A stretch of 64,000 nucleotides of DNA from Allomyces macrogynus ATCC 38327. Taxonomy: Eukaryota > Blastocladiomycota > Blastocladiomycetes > Blastocladiales > Blastocladiaceae. This document shows positions 31,555 to 41,741 of this stretch, in pieces. The stretch is taken from assembly GCA_000151295.1 (NCBI GenBank), contig GG745328.1:174748-238747 (forward strand), written 5' to 3'. The translations under genes and the position numbers were made by a program. The notes under the pieces were generated by a model. It was not told where the DNA came from and searched no databases. It saw only the letters and a list, made by a program, of their open reading frames with translations. Position 1 is the first letter of the stretch, and every line of letters begins with the position of its first letter.

Positions 31555-32755
31555 CCGCGCGTTGGTTTCCTTTGCACAAAGAGTGAAGGGGAGAGAAGTG
31601 TCCGTTGAGGCTGCTGGTCGTGTCTTGTGAGAACGCGAACTGCGCCGCCACACTTCTTGAAGTGAACAGTCGGTGCCACGTCATCTAACATTTCTCTTCG
31701 ACAAAGGAAATGCTTGCGAGAGCCACTCTTCAATACCTAAGTCACAGTGTTCTGCCCTCGTTGCTCCTAACAAAGAAGCGGCAACGGTACCAAATGAGAA
31801 GAAGAACACAGCACCAAGGGTTTGATGGACCGAGTTGCGTAGCGCCTGATCTAAAACTCAGCAGCTATTGTTGTCGCCATGACGGTCACAATCCAATCAA
31901 TGATGGACTTTTTGGCTCCTTTCCGTTCGGATCCTGGGTTTGCCAAGTTGGTACAGCGCCCGCCCAGGCCGTGATTGCTTGGCAAAAAAATCGCTCTATC
32001 GACCAGCAAATCTGTTCAGTGCACCAACAGTAACTTCTCACGTCCATGGTGGAGGAGGCGGCGGGACAGGGAACCAGGTTTGCCTGAACTTTTCCGGGAT
32101 GCGGTCGGCAGTGTGCTGCAGCATGGTGGACAGGGAACCATGTCAGTTGGCAAACTGACGTGGGTCGTCTGCAGCACGGTCATGTGCGCTAAGCACCAAC
32201 ACAAACAAATTGATTGCAGAAAATACAGACCAAGTCTGCCCAAATAAATCAATTTTCATTGCCAAATTTCACAAACGCGATGAATCGCGATCCGGCGAAC
32301 TGGGGGAGAAGACGTGCTGCGACGTTTGCTGCTGGCTGGGCTGCTGCATCTAGGGCCCAGGTGGAGACCCGAGCACAAGCAAGCGATAATCGATGGGGAA
32401 AGAAAGCTGGTGGAGAGCTTTCCTTTTTGCGCTCTCCCTCCACGGTCTTGTTCAGATGTCAGCATTTGCGCAAAAATTCAACGTCAACATGGAAGACAGC
32501 CAAATACTAAGAGAGCCCAAAAGTCCCGGCCAGTGTGGCTGCTTGAAGTGGCGGAGAATGAGGATAACTGCCCGACAAAGACCGTAGGCGCTGACGGCGC
32601 TGGACAACCATGTCAGAAGAGGCGATGCAAGGGTCACACGCTTGCAACAACACATAAAATGCCATTGCCGCTCATGCTTCCGCTTCGACTCTGACCTTGC
32701 GCTCTCTCCCTCAACACAACCACTTCAACAGATTCCCTCGCCCGCCGCTTCCGCC
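31555..32755. other. Divergent intergenic region between B1 and B2
   Basis: No supported gene. It should contain both promoters. Small plus-strand frames (for example 32314-32694) have no recognisable content. A run of AT-rich sequence lies near 32205-32275. Confidence 0.45.
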
Positions 32756-34762
32756 ATGGTGTCCCTCGCAAGGCTGCGCGTTCACGACGTCGCTGCCAGT
32801 GATAGAGAGCTAGGTACCTGACACGATCCGACGAGCCCGTCATTCCCACCGAGTAGTGGCGCGAGAAACTCATCGGTCGTGGAACCCGCAGCCAACGATA
32901 TCCCGCCGTCCTTGACACGGCACCGGTTCTTGATCTCGGGCGACGACTCGACGCTTGCCGTGTCCGTCATTGAGTGGTTGGCTGCTGGGGCGCATATTGA
33001 CCGCAAGGTCGTCCCGCTGCCCCACTGCTCAAGTGATGAAGTCCTGCTTGTGTTCACGTTCCTCGTCGAGAAGAAAAGCATGTTTCATCTCCGTATGCGC
33101 GACTCGACCGAGGTGCCCATGTCGCTCAATGCCATGGTGCAAACTTCCAAGTCCGAGGCTAAGTTGTTTGGCCTCAAGTCGGACAGACTGGAGCTGGTGC
33201 CGGTGGAAATGGGCAAGGACGAGTTACCGCTCTTGATCGAGTTCATTTATCTGCCAAACTCATTGGCGCTGCTCGCCATAAGCGAACAAAACCCGTATGC
33301 ATACCTTGACGTGTTACACGCAGTCCTGGATCTCGCATACCGCAATGGTGGTGCTCTTCGTGGCCTCATTTACGTGGGCGAGTACGTTCTGATTTGCATT
33401 TGCTGTCCTGTTGCTTGGCCGCATCTTACTCCACACCTTGCAGTTATCTCAGCGGTCAGAACCCAAACACACTCACCGTATTTGTCGACCAATTCGCGAC
33501 ACTTTGCCCTCACGTCACGTTCATTCTCGGTAACTACGAGCCTCGGACCGTGATTATTGACGGCTCTCGGTACCTGGACTTGACTACACGCTTTATTCCC
33601 ATCAAGGCGCGACTCGATCAGCGAAATGTCAGCTTCGAAATGATTCCGGTGATCACAACGGAGCCTCTCGTCGACCGTCCAGCGCGGACCGCTTTCTTTC
33701 ATCAGCAGCGCGCTTCCGTTGTTGATGCGTTGAGACCTCTCGTGTCCGAATCCACGGTAACATCAAATACGGCACGGATTCGCAAGCACGTTTTCGTTGA
33801 GTTATGGACGGGAGTAAGTTTGCCTGCTCGCTCGCCATGTTTCTGAAGCCGACTGTGGCGTTGTTCCTGATGTTCCACAATATCTGTAGTCGGTTCTTGC
33901 GAGCATTGATGCTGTCCGCGCCATGACATCTGAGATCAAGGCCATGCTTGATCATGATCACTCGAAGCTCGTCCAGGAAGCCAAGTTGTGCGCCGATCGC
34001 GTTGATGGAAAGACGTCCAAGAATTCCAGAATGGAGGCCAAATTCAAGCGCCAAGAGCATAGAAAGCCCATTTATTACTTGGGTCAAATTCTAATGACGA
34101 CGCTTGCCGCCTTTCTCGCCCGGTACATCAACGCTGCAGCCGCAGCCGCAATTACAGGAACATTCGCTGTCCTGTTTCTTGTGGCCGTGATTGACAGCCA
34201 AGACGCGGCGGAGCAGCTCAAGACTGTACGCAAGAAACCCAAGGCGCTCATTTCTCAGCTGCGCAAAGAGAAAAGAGAGGCCGATGCCAAAGTGAAGAAT
34301 ATCGAAGCACAGCTCGCGGCCGTCCACGAGTGGGCAACCATGCTCGATGCCCTGCAGGCTTCCGTCCAGGACAAATTCATGACGGTCGCAGCATTGTTGG
34401 CTATGCGCGGCCCGCTCGCGCGGTTGGCGGAGAGCGCAGTGTCTGGGGATCCAGAACCACAGGCCGACGACCTGATCGACTTGGTCGTGTCGTTTCTCGA
34501 CAACCCCGACGACAAGCGCGCACTGGGCGAGGTGCTGCGCGCGCTCATGCCCAAGATCAAAACGATGCCCGCTGTTCTCCCAGCGCGGCTCGAAAATGTG
34601 GTGAATTTGCCAGTCATGCGCGCCGTGCCCGTTCTAGATTACACGCAGAGCGCGGAGCGTGTTCCAGCACCGCAGGCCGCTCATAACCGCCATCTCATTG
34701 CTGCGCTGCTCACTTGCGCGCACAGCTCGACGCTTGGCGATGCTGATGCCGGAACCGCCTGA
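32756..34762 (+). CDS. B2: P-loop-less GTPase-like membrane protein, N-terminus interrupted by TGA
   Basis: Exons to 33381, 33444-33813 and 33890-34762. The first ATG in frame is 32756 (MVSLARLRVHDV), but a TGA at 32819-32821 follows. Downstream the same frame is open through SLTRHRFLISGDDSTLAVSV, with no other early ATG. Either a short 5' intron is missed, initiation is elsewhere, or the gene is damaged. The rest is intact: exon 1 ends GGALRGLIYVG; exon 2 has CPHVTFILGNYEPRTVIIDG, RYLDLTT and AFFHQQR; exon 3 has a coiled coil, a hydrophobic pair (LGQILMTTLAAFLARYI, AAITGTFAVLFLVAVI) and a long charged coil. Potential length is about 620 aa. It is divergently transcribed from B1, the nearest relative in tail layout. 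Confidence 0.7.
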
Positions 34763-34920
34763 AGTGAATCAGTCGAAAAGAGCGTTCGGATATGGGAAAA
34801 CAACGCAGAAGAAACATCCACGGGGAGTTGGCGATCTGCGAGTGGAAAATGTGAACGAAATGCATCGTCAATGTGACATGATGTTTGCTGATCCAACAAA
34901 AAACATTTGGTGAATTGTTC
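34763..34920. other. 3' flank of B2
   Basis: Short AT-richer flank up to the dispersed repeat. Nothing recognised. Confidence 0.4.
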
Positions 34921-35265
34921 TGTATCAACAACGAAACAACGCTGTATTGCGTGTGGCGCGCGAATACATGCGCGCCGGATCAATGAGCACCGATAAACGC
35001 AATGAAAGCAAAAAGGAGAATGTGAAATGGGTCCGCGTGGGGGCGCGCGTGTGTGGGGTATCCGAAGGGGAGCCCGGACACACTGCGTGAGTACCATCAG
35101 CTCGGAAGAGCTCTCCGACTACGAAGGCGGGACCCGTGAGCGGCCGAGCCGGCTGGGTCCAGCGTGACTGCACGGGCGAGGCTCGGACGGGGTACCGCGG
35201 GGCTACGCGCGGGGATAATCCCATACCCGAGAGATTGCTCCATAGATGCAATGGAGCGAAGGGGG
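34921..35265. mobile_element. Dispersed repeat, copy 1 (5' portion)
   Basis: From tatcaacaacgaaacaacgctgtattg onward this segment matches 63650-64000 at roughly 80 percent. It shares blocks such as gggtccgcgtgggggcgcgcgtg, the block around catcagctcggaagagctc, and ggggtaccgcggggctacgcgc. Both copies begin at the same place, which suggests a defined element end. No protein domain was recognised in either strand, so the class is unknown. Confidence 0.7.
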
Positions 35266-38200
35266 AAGCGCGTGCGTGGCCCGGCGGTAGAGGGGATCGC
35301 AGAGCAGCTGCGAGCCGGCCATGGGCGTGGCGACGATGTGCGTGCGGAGAGCGTGACGACAGCCGAGCTCGCAGCGACGATGTGCGTGTGGAGCGAGTGG
35401 TGATAGCCGGGCAGCAGCGTGCCAGCCGTGGGCGTCGTGGCAGAGGAGTGGTAGTCATGCCATGGGCGAGGCAATGCGGCGCGTGCCGCGCTCATTGTAT
35501 AGAACGTCGGAGATCGGCAGCGATCCAGCCGTGGACGAGATCGTGAAGAGCATGCGGAGCCCATCGTGATAACAGCAGCCACGCGCCTGCCGTGGGTGAT
35601 GACATGATGAGCGTCCCATGACGGGCATACGGCGGTGGTGCATCGTGGCCACAGGCGATAGTGAGCGGGATGCGCGAACGGGATGCGCAAACGAGATGCG
35701 TGAGCGAGATGCGCTAGCGAGGTGCGCGAGCAATGATCCGGCCAGGAAACGATCTCTACAGGCGATCCAGTGGACTTGAGCGTGAGCGTGATGCGCGAGC
35801 AGCAATCGCACCCGGAACGTGGGCGTGATGGGCAGGCGAGACAGGAAATTGTGCGGCAGCGCGAGCTCCACGTGAGGGGATCCCGAGTGCGCAAGCAAGA
35901 AGCGCGCGAAAACAACTGCACGCCTGAGTGAGAGCGTGACGTGCGAGCGAGACGAGCCAGTGGTCGTGATCGAGATGCAGGCGCGATACGAGCTGGCGGA
36001 CGTGAGCGAGGTGCGAGCAAGCCGAGCTGAGGACGTGGGAAGAATGCGAGCGAGATGAGCCCATGGGCGTGAACGTGATGCGCTAATGAGACGTGGTCGC
36101 AGAGTGGGGGGACGTGACGGGCTCAAGCGACCGATGAAACCCAAAGTTGGAGGCGACGGGCAAGCAACTTGAGGCAGAACAAAGCAGCGCGGAGCCGCGG
36201 AGCATCGCGCATGAGAGATCGGCGTAACAGGTGGCAGGCGGTGAGGGAGCCCAAGTTCGACGACGGGAGCGAGTTGGTGGTGGCCGACCAAAGAGCGAGC
36301 GCGACCGGGCCCGAGACTGGTCGAGTAAACCGATGATAGCGCTCGCGGGGTTGTCCGCATGCGAGAAGCATCAGCGGCGGAACAGGTAGCGCGAGCTGGG
36401 AAGACGTCGCGAGAAAGCAGCGGCGCGTGAGCTTGTCGCGAGACAGCAACGGCGCGCGTTGATTGACAATGGCGGGGCTCTTGGAGCACGACGTGAGAAC
36501 AGGCCCGGCGTAAAGGCAATGACGATCGAGCCCGTTGGGAGACGACGTCTTGAGATCGCAGGCCGAGTCCGGCTGAACAAGTCGGGATCGGGGGAAATCC
36601 CGTACGCGAGGACAAGACGCAAGACGGACGATGGAGGAGGGGCGGGTGGCGGCACGAGCCGAACCGGCGAGCCAGTGAGGTGGAAAACGGCGGGCGCACG
36701 CCGCCAAGTTGGGTCGCGTGCTTGTGCCAGTTGGGGTCGCATGCGGTCGAGGAATCGATGCATGCCCGCCCGCCGATCGCCTGGAGCACATCCCAGCGTG
36801 GCGAAGCGATGGAGCTTGGCGAAGCGGTGGAGCGTGAGTTGCTGGGGCACGTCGCCCGCCAACATCGAAGGCGCACATCCGAACGTGGTGAAGCAGTGGA
36901 GTGTAGTTTGAAGCGCGATTCACGCCGACCGTGAGGGCGTGCGCCCGAGCACGGTGAAGCGGTGGAATGTGCGGGATTGAAGCACGTCGCCCGCCGACAG
37001 TGTGGGTGTGTACCCGAGCACGTGTGAAGCGGTGGAGTGCGAGGAAGTTGGCGAGCGCGCGAGGGCCGTGACGCTGGGACGGACAGTACGTGTGTGCGAC
37101 AGCCCACACGGCAGAGGCAGCAAGCAGGGAATGCAAAAGGAAGTTGGATGTGATAATGATGGTACAGACGCAATCCACGTCAGTCACCGACCATGCTGGG
37201 GATCAGGGCGCGGCGAAGTGCGAGTGAGAGTGAAGCAAGTACGAATGAAGTGCGCCGCTCACCGACCACACGAGCATGCGCTCGAGGATGGTGAAGAAAG
37301 AGAGAACACTGGAGGAGCACAAACGAGCGCGGCGCGCAGCGACCCGGCGGGCGCACGCCCAGACCAGGTGAAGTGGGGCGAATGTTGCGATGTGCGAGCA
37401 AAGCACGTCCCCCACCGCCGTATGGAGCGGATGCCCGGGCACGGCGAGTTAGGAGTTCATGCCGTGGGGGTGTAAGTGGATCCTTTAGGATCGCCTCGCG
37501 GACGGCCACATGTGCGCAAAAGGAAGCGACCGATGCCGGTGCACGTGGAGAGACACACGAATGGCGCATCGCGCTTAAGCATGTTGCACATAGTGGGAAC
37601 CCGTAGCGGCGGCAGCGTGCGTGACGGCAGTGCGTCGTGGCGGCAGCGTGTCGTAGTGGCAGCCAGTCGCGTCGGCAGCAGATCGCAGCGGCAGCGGGTC
37701 ACGGCGGCCGCGTGTTGAGCGGCAGCACATCTTAGCGCGTCGGGCAGCGGCGTGGCTTCAATGCCCCATTGCGTACTCGCGAAAGAGGTTGCGCCATACG
37801 GAACGAGCGTCGGGGTGGAATCGCGACACCGACGGAAACCCGTCCTTGCGGCAGCATGTCGGCGTGAGAGCGTAACCTCACATAGCGGCGTGGTTCCACA
37901 GGAGCAGCTTGGCGCGGCAGGAGCGCGGCAGGAGCGCGGCGAGGTGGCCGCGCGGCAAGGTCAGGCCGCGACGAGGGTCGCGACGACGGGAGCACAACGA
38001 GCAACGAGGGATGAGCATGTTGAGGTCGGATCACGACGAGGCAGGAGGGCGTCGTGTTGAACGACCCGGTAGTGCGACGGGGCCGGAGCGCAGCGAGGCC
38101 AGAGCATACGCGGTATGGGTCCAACGAGGTGGAGCTGTGGAGGCACTGCCGTCGAGTGTGGAGCTGGTGCAATCGAATGCGTTGCTCGTCGCGGCAATGC

Positions 38201-38800
38201 AGCTCGAGCGGAGCGAACTCGGGCACGGGCGTTGTCGACGGGCAAGTTGACGGCGAGCCCAAGCGTGAACGAGGAAGGGGCGAGGTGGAGCGTCATAGCG
38301 TCAAGCGAATCGGCGACAAGCGGGGACGGCGAGCGCAGCCGGCCTCGCAGTGGGTGCTGGAGCGGGACGAGCGACAGGGGCGCCAGACGGGAGCGCAGTT
38401 TCGACGGCAGTGGCCAGCGCGAGAAGCGCAGCGGCGTCGCAGGCGAGGTCGTCTCGTGCGCCTGTCGAGCGGTTGCGGGGAGTTGGAAGACGCGAAGAGA
38501 GCAGCTCACCGAGCGAGAGCGAGATGGTGAGAGACAGAGAGCTCAGCAATGTGGTGGTGGTCCGCGTCTGTGCGGTGCCGAAAGCGTCGGCCCATGAGAG
38601 CGAGGAGATTTCGTGCGATGCACAAGCGAATGTCGAGACAGCCAGAGTTTCGGTCGATACAGCCAGCAATATTGCTCATGCCAGCAATCTCACTTGCAAC
38701 ATAAAAATGAGGAGCAGCAGGAGAGAGTTTGCTCATCATCCAAGCTGGCAGTGTATTGCTCCATGCGGGCAATATGATAATTAAACAAGCGATGCCGAGA
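35266..38800. repeat. Repeat-rich gene desert (possible body of the dispersed element)
   Basis: No gene supported. The sequence is built from degenerate short repeats. A ~16-bp motif (gagcgagatgcg) recurs around 35640-36110. A 66-70-bp unit (ending ...gtgaagcggtggagtg) is tandem around 36800-37050. A ~20-bp ggcagcg-type repeat runs 37605-37740. A 572-codon minus frame (37173-35455) is Arg/Ser/His/Pro-rich, has no domain and follows the repeats. The 3' limit is put near 38800, where the sequence becomes AT-richer, but is not certain. Confidence 0.55.
36800..37050. repeat. Degenerate ~66-70-bp tandem repeat
   Basis: At least three consecutive units, each running from gtggagtgtg through a cacgtcgcccgccgac-like block to cgagcacggtgaagcg. 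Units diverge by 20-30 percent by eye. Confidence 0.65.
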
Positions 38801-39019
38801 TAATTGAGCACATTACCACAACCCAAACGCGCGGTCAAGTTGGCACCTGCAAACCGAGCATCGAGGGCTTTGCTTCCTCAACATCGGGCCCAGGATTCCC
38901 TGAACGATCGCCACTGCAACGACCAAGCCGACCAGAGGCACATTGGCCGGATGGGGTTCCCCCTCCATGCACAGAGCCGCAACAGCCAGTTATCAATGTT
39001 CCCCCGCTAGTGCCAAACT
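38801..39019. other. Intergenic, 3' side of B3
   Basis: Nothing recognised between the repeat desert and the B3 stop codon. Confidence 0.4.
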
Positions 39020-40904
39020 CTAAACCCGTTGTTTCTTGATCTGCGCCGCGAGCGCGAGCAGAAGGGAATGCACTTGGCCCGTGTCACCACACGTGCCGCC
39101 CAGGAAAGCCGTGGCAAGGTCAGCCAAGTCCTCGTCGCGTGTTGGCAAATCCAATGCCACGCGAAAACAGAGACTGATGAGCGGCTTGCACACCGAAATC
39201 AGCGCTGCGACCGACACGTCCTTGCCTGTTGGGCACGCGTCGCGCACGAGCTCGAGCATGGCCTGCCATTTGGCAATGGCCTTGATCTTGCATGCCACGT
39301 CCAGGAGCGTTCCGTTGACCTCGGCTTTCTTGGCCTCCAGCTTGGGCAACTGCTTGTCGGCCTTGTAGCGCGCAGCTATTATCTGCTGCGTCTTGCTCTG
39401 GCTCACCTGCATGAGCCCGACCATGAGCATGCACACAGCCAAGGCCGTGACCACAAGGCCTGAATGGTTTGCAGCTGTGGACGCAACCACAGCCAGAGCG
39501 ACCATGAAGCCAGGTGTGTATACCTTGAGTTTTTGATGCCGCGTAATGGCAGTGTCGGCCGAGGCCTTCGTCTTGGTACATTCGACGATGTGCTGGTCGA
39601 GTTGCTTGATCCACTGGTGAATCGCGACGCGCTGCTGCTGATGACCTTGGTTACTCTCGCCGAGGAGCTTGGACCCGGCGTCGAGAAAGCCCAAGAGCGC
39701 CTACAGGTACCCAGCAGCGTCAGATCAAGCATACTCTCGTTTCAGCTTGATAAAAAAGGAAAAAAGAACGTACGGGAGTCCACATTTCCAGCGCGGGCGG
39801 CATCGGCAGCATGGCTGTTTGCGCCGAGACGGCCGACCCGAGCCGCTTGAACCCCACGAGAATCTCAACGACCGCAGCGTGCTGCTGGTAGAAGAAAGCC
39901 TCGCGCGCCGGTCGGTCGACTTGCGGCTTCGTCGTGGTCACGGGGATTGCCGTCAAGGCGACGTTGCGCTTGTCGACCAGGGCCTTGATGGGTGCGATGC
40001 GTTGGCTCACGTCGAGGTAGGTGCCGCCGTCCATGATCACGGTGCGCGGCTCGTAATTGGCCATGATGTAGGTCAGGTTCGGGCACAGCGACGCGAATTG
40101 GTCGACGAACATGGTGAGTGCGAGCTCGCTTTGACTGGTCAACCATCTGTTCAGAGGAGCGGGAAGAAATCAGATCGGTGTCTATCTGCACACACGAGTC
40201 AGAAACATTGTGAGAGAAAAAGAAGCATACTCGTTCACGTAAAATAGGCCGTAAAGAGCGCCATTGTCGCGGTAGGCCAGCCCCAGGAGCGCAAAGAGTG
40301 CGTCGAGGTAGCCATATGGCTGCAAGCTCTTCAGTGCGAGCAGCACCACCGGATGCGGCAGAAAGACGAACTCGACCGTGACCAACTCATCGTTATCGTC
40401 CTTGTCGTCCTTGATCTGCACCAGCTCGAGTTGGTCCGACTTGACGTCAAATAGCTGTGATACAGCCTCAGTTTCCTTGATCATGTCAGCGAGAGACTTG
40501 GGCTCGGCGTTTGACCCAGAATGACGCAGCGCAAACGTGCTCTTCTTGACTTGGCACGTGTACAATTGTACAGCCGCGTTGGTGTCGCAATGCGGCAGCG
40601 GGTATGTTTGCTTGTCAATGTATTGGCCGCCTGCAATGCAGTCGATGAATGTCGACACAAGATCCACCACGTCGTCACCATCACCTGAGATCAAGACTCG
40701 CAGCGTCGTCGTCGAAGCCGGCAGCAGCACATTTTTGAAACCAGCCGCCGTGTTGATCCCCATTTCCTTTTTCAAGATGACCGCCAGATCCGGATCCGCC
40801 GTAGGCAGTGCCATTGGCTTGGAGGCAGTGCTATACTTGGTCGTTAGCAAAGGGCACTCAGACCAAGACGACTTAAACGGCTGCTTGTTACTGTCGGTGG
40901 CCAT
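39020..40904 (-). CDS. B3: P-loop-less GTPase-like membrane protein
   Basis: Three exons (40904-40231, 40146-39774, 39700-39020) give about 575 aa with no disruption. At the former P-loop position it reads TLRVLISGDGDDVVDLV, lacking GKT. Exon 1 continues with YIDKQTYPLPHCD and ends GALYGLFYVNE. Exon 2 carries LTYIMANYEPRTVIMDGG, TYLDVSQ and AFFYQQ. Exon 3 has a coiled coil (QLDQHIVECTKTKAS), two hydrophobic segments (GFMVALAVVASTA, GLVVTALAVCMLMVGLM) and a second coil, ending AAQIKKQRV. It is the most intact B gene with B1. Exon 2 plus intron 2 is identical to B4 (39722-40115 against 42737-43130), while exon 1 is clearly diverged, so gene conversion is likely. Confidence 0.82.
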
Positions 40905-41741
40905 GGGGCGAGCGCGACGTACTTGGTGTCAAGCAGATCAGGCGGGCGAGCGGAATGAGAACGAGGCGATGTGGTCTACGCGCGAGAGAGACAGAGGAAA
41001 ATCTTTTTTGGGCCTGGGTCCGAGGGTGTTGATGGAGGCTCTTATCTGCAAAAGAGCAGACGAGCAACCACGTCAGTTATCTTTTGCCAGCGCGCCACCC
41101 ATGCACATCCTATGTGAGAGTAGACTGCTCTCCGTCGCACTTATTTCATTTCCTTGCTCATGCGACCAGAGACGCCCTTGTCAAAGGTTTGGTAGAGTGT
41201 GGCGTGACCGCTGAGGGATTGCAGTTGGGTTGGTTGGTGAAAGCCACCAAGTCGCACGATGCGGGATGAAGTGGCAGTTTTGGCATCTCCAGCAGCGATC
41301 AATCCGGGCCGAACTCGCTGGTGATACTCTTTGATCACATTGCTGATCGGCGCGGCCTTCAAAATCGCCAATTCAGTCACTTGACATAAACTGACAGAGA
41401 CTTGCGCACTTTCGTGCGTTAAGGGCTCTAATCAAGAGACACCAATCCCCCAAAACCGAAGCGGATTACAAAAAATGAATGGAGGACTGATTCAGTAAGA
41501 AAACTCTCCCGCTTGCCGTCTACATCAGACTCAGAAAAAGGTCATGTCTTCATGACCCAAAAGTTGGCATGTAATTTACAAAGCGAAGCCCGACAAGACA
41601 ACACCACGCGACGGAGAATCCATATGGGATTCATCATCCAGATCCATTGAATCCAAATCGTTTTCACCGAAATCCAGAGCAGCTCGTCTGCCCCCGGATT
41701 TGGACCAGGCTGCCCGACTGCGCGACAGGAGCCGGCTTGAC
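40905..41741. other. B3 upstream region, partly duplicated upstream of B4
   Basis: Blocks such as cagcgcgccacccat and tctttgatcac...atcggcgcggcc recur upstream of B4 (44225-44480), so the duplication that made B3/B4 included 5' flank. It also holds a LEA2-like fragment (41150-41269). No intact gene. Confidence 0.5.
41150..41269 (+). pseudogene. Fragment related to the LEA2-like gene
   Basis: ALVKGLVECGVTAEGLQLGWLV aligns with TLVKGLIDCGVEATKLPAYLV of the LEA2-like gene at 19877-19945, including the L-V-K-G-L-x-x-C-G-V core. Only ~35 codons survive before a TGA at 41267-41269, and no upstream part of that gene is found. A more decayed relative (DALVNDL) lies at about 44283-44303 upstream of B4. 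Confidence 0.55.

Noticed and set aside
36800..37050. CRISPR-like array
   Set aside because: Units are contiguous, degenerate tandem repeats without unique spacers, in a eukaryotic genome.
35455..37173. 572-codon open frame on the minus strand
   Set aside because: Composition is Arg/Ser/His/Pro-rich and mirrors the underlying short tandem repeats; no domain, no codon bias and no homologue pattern within the window.
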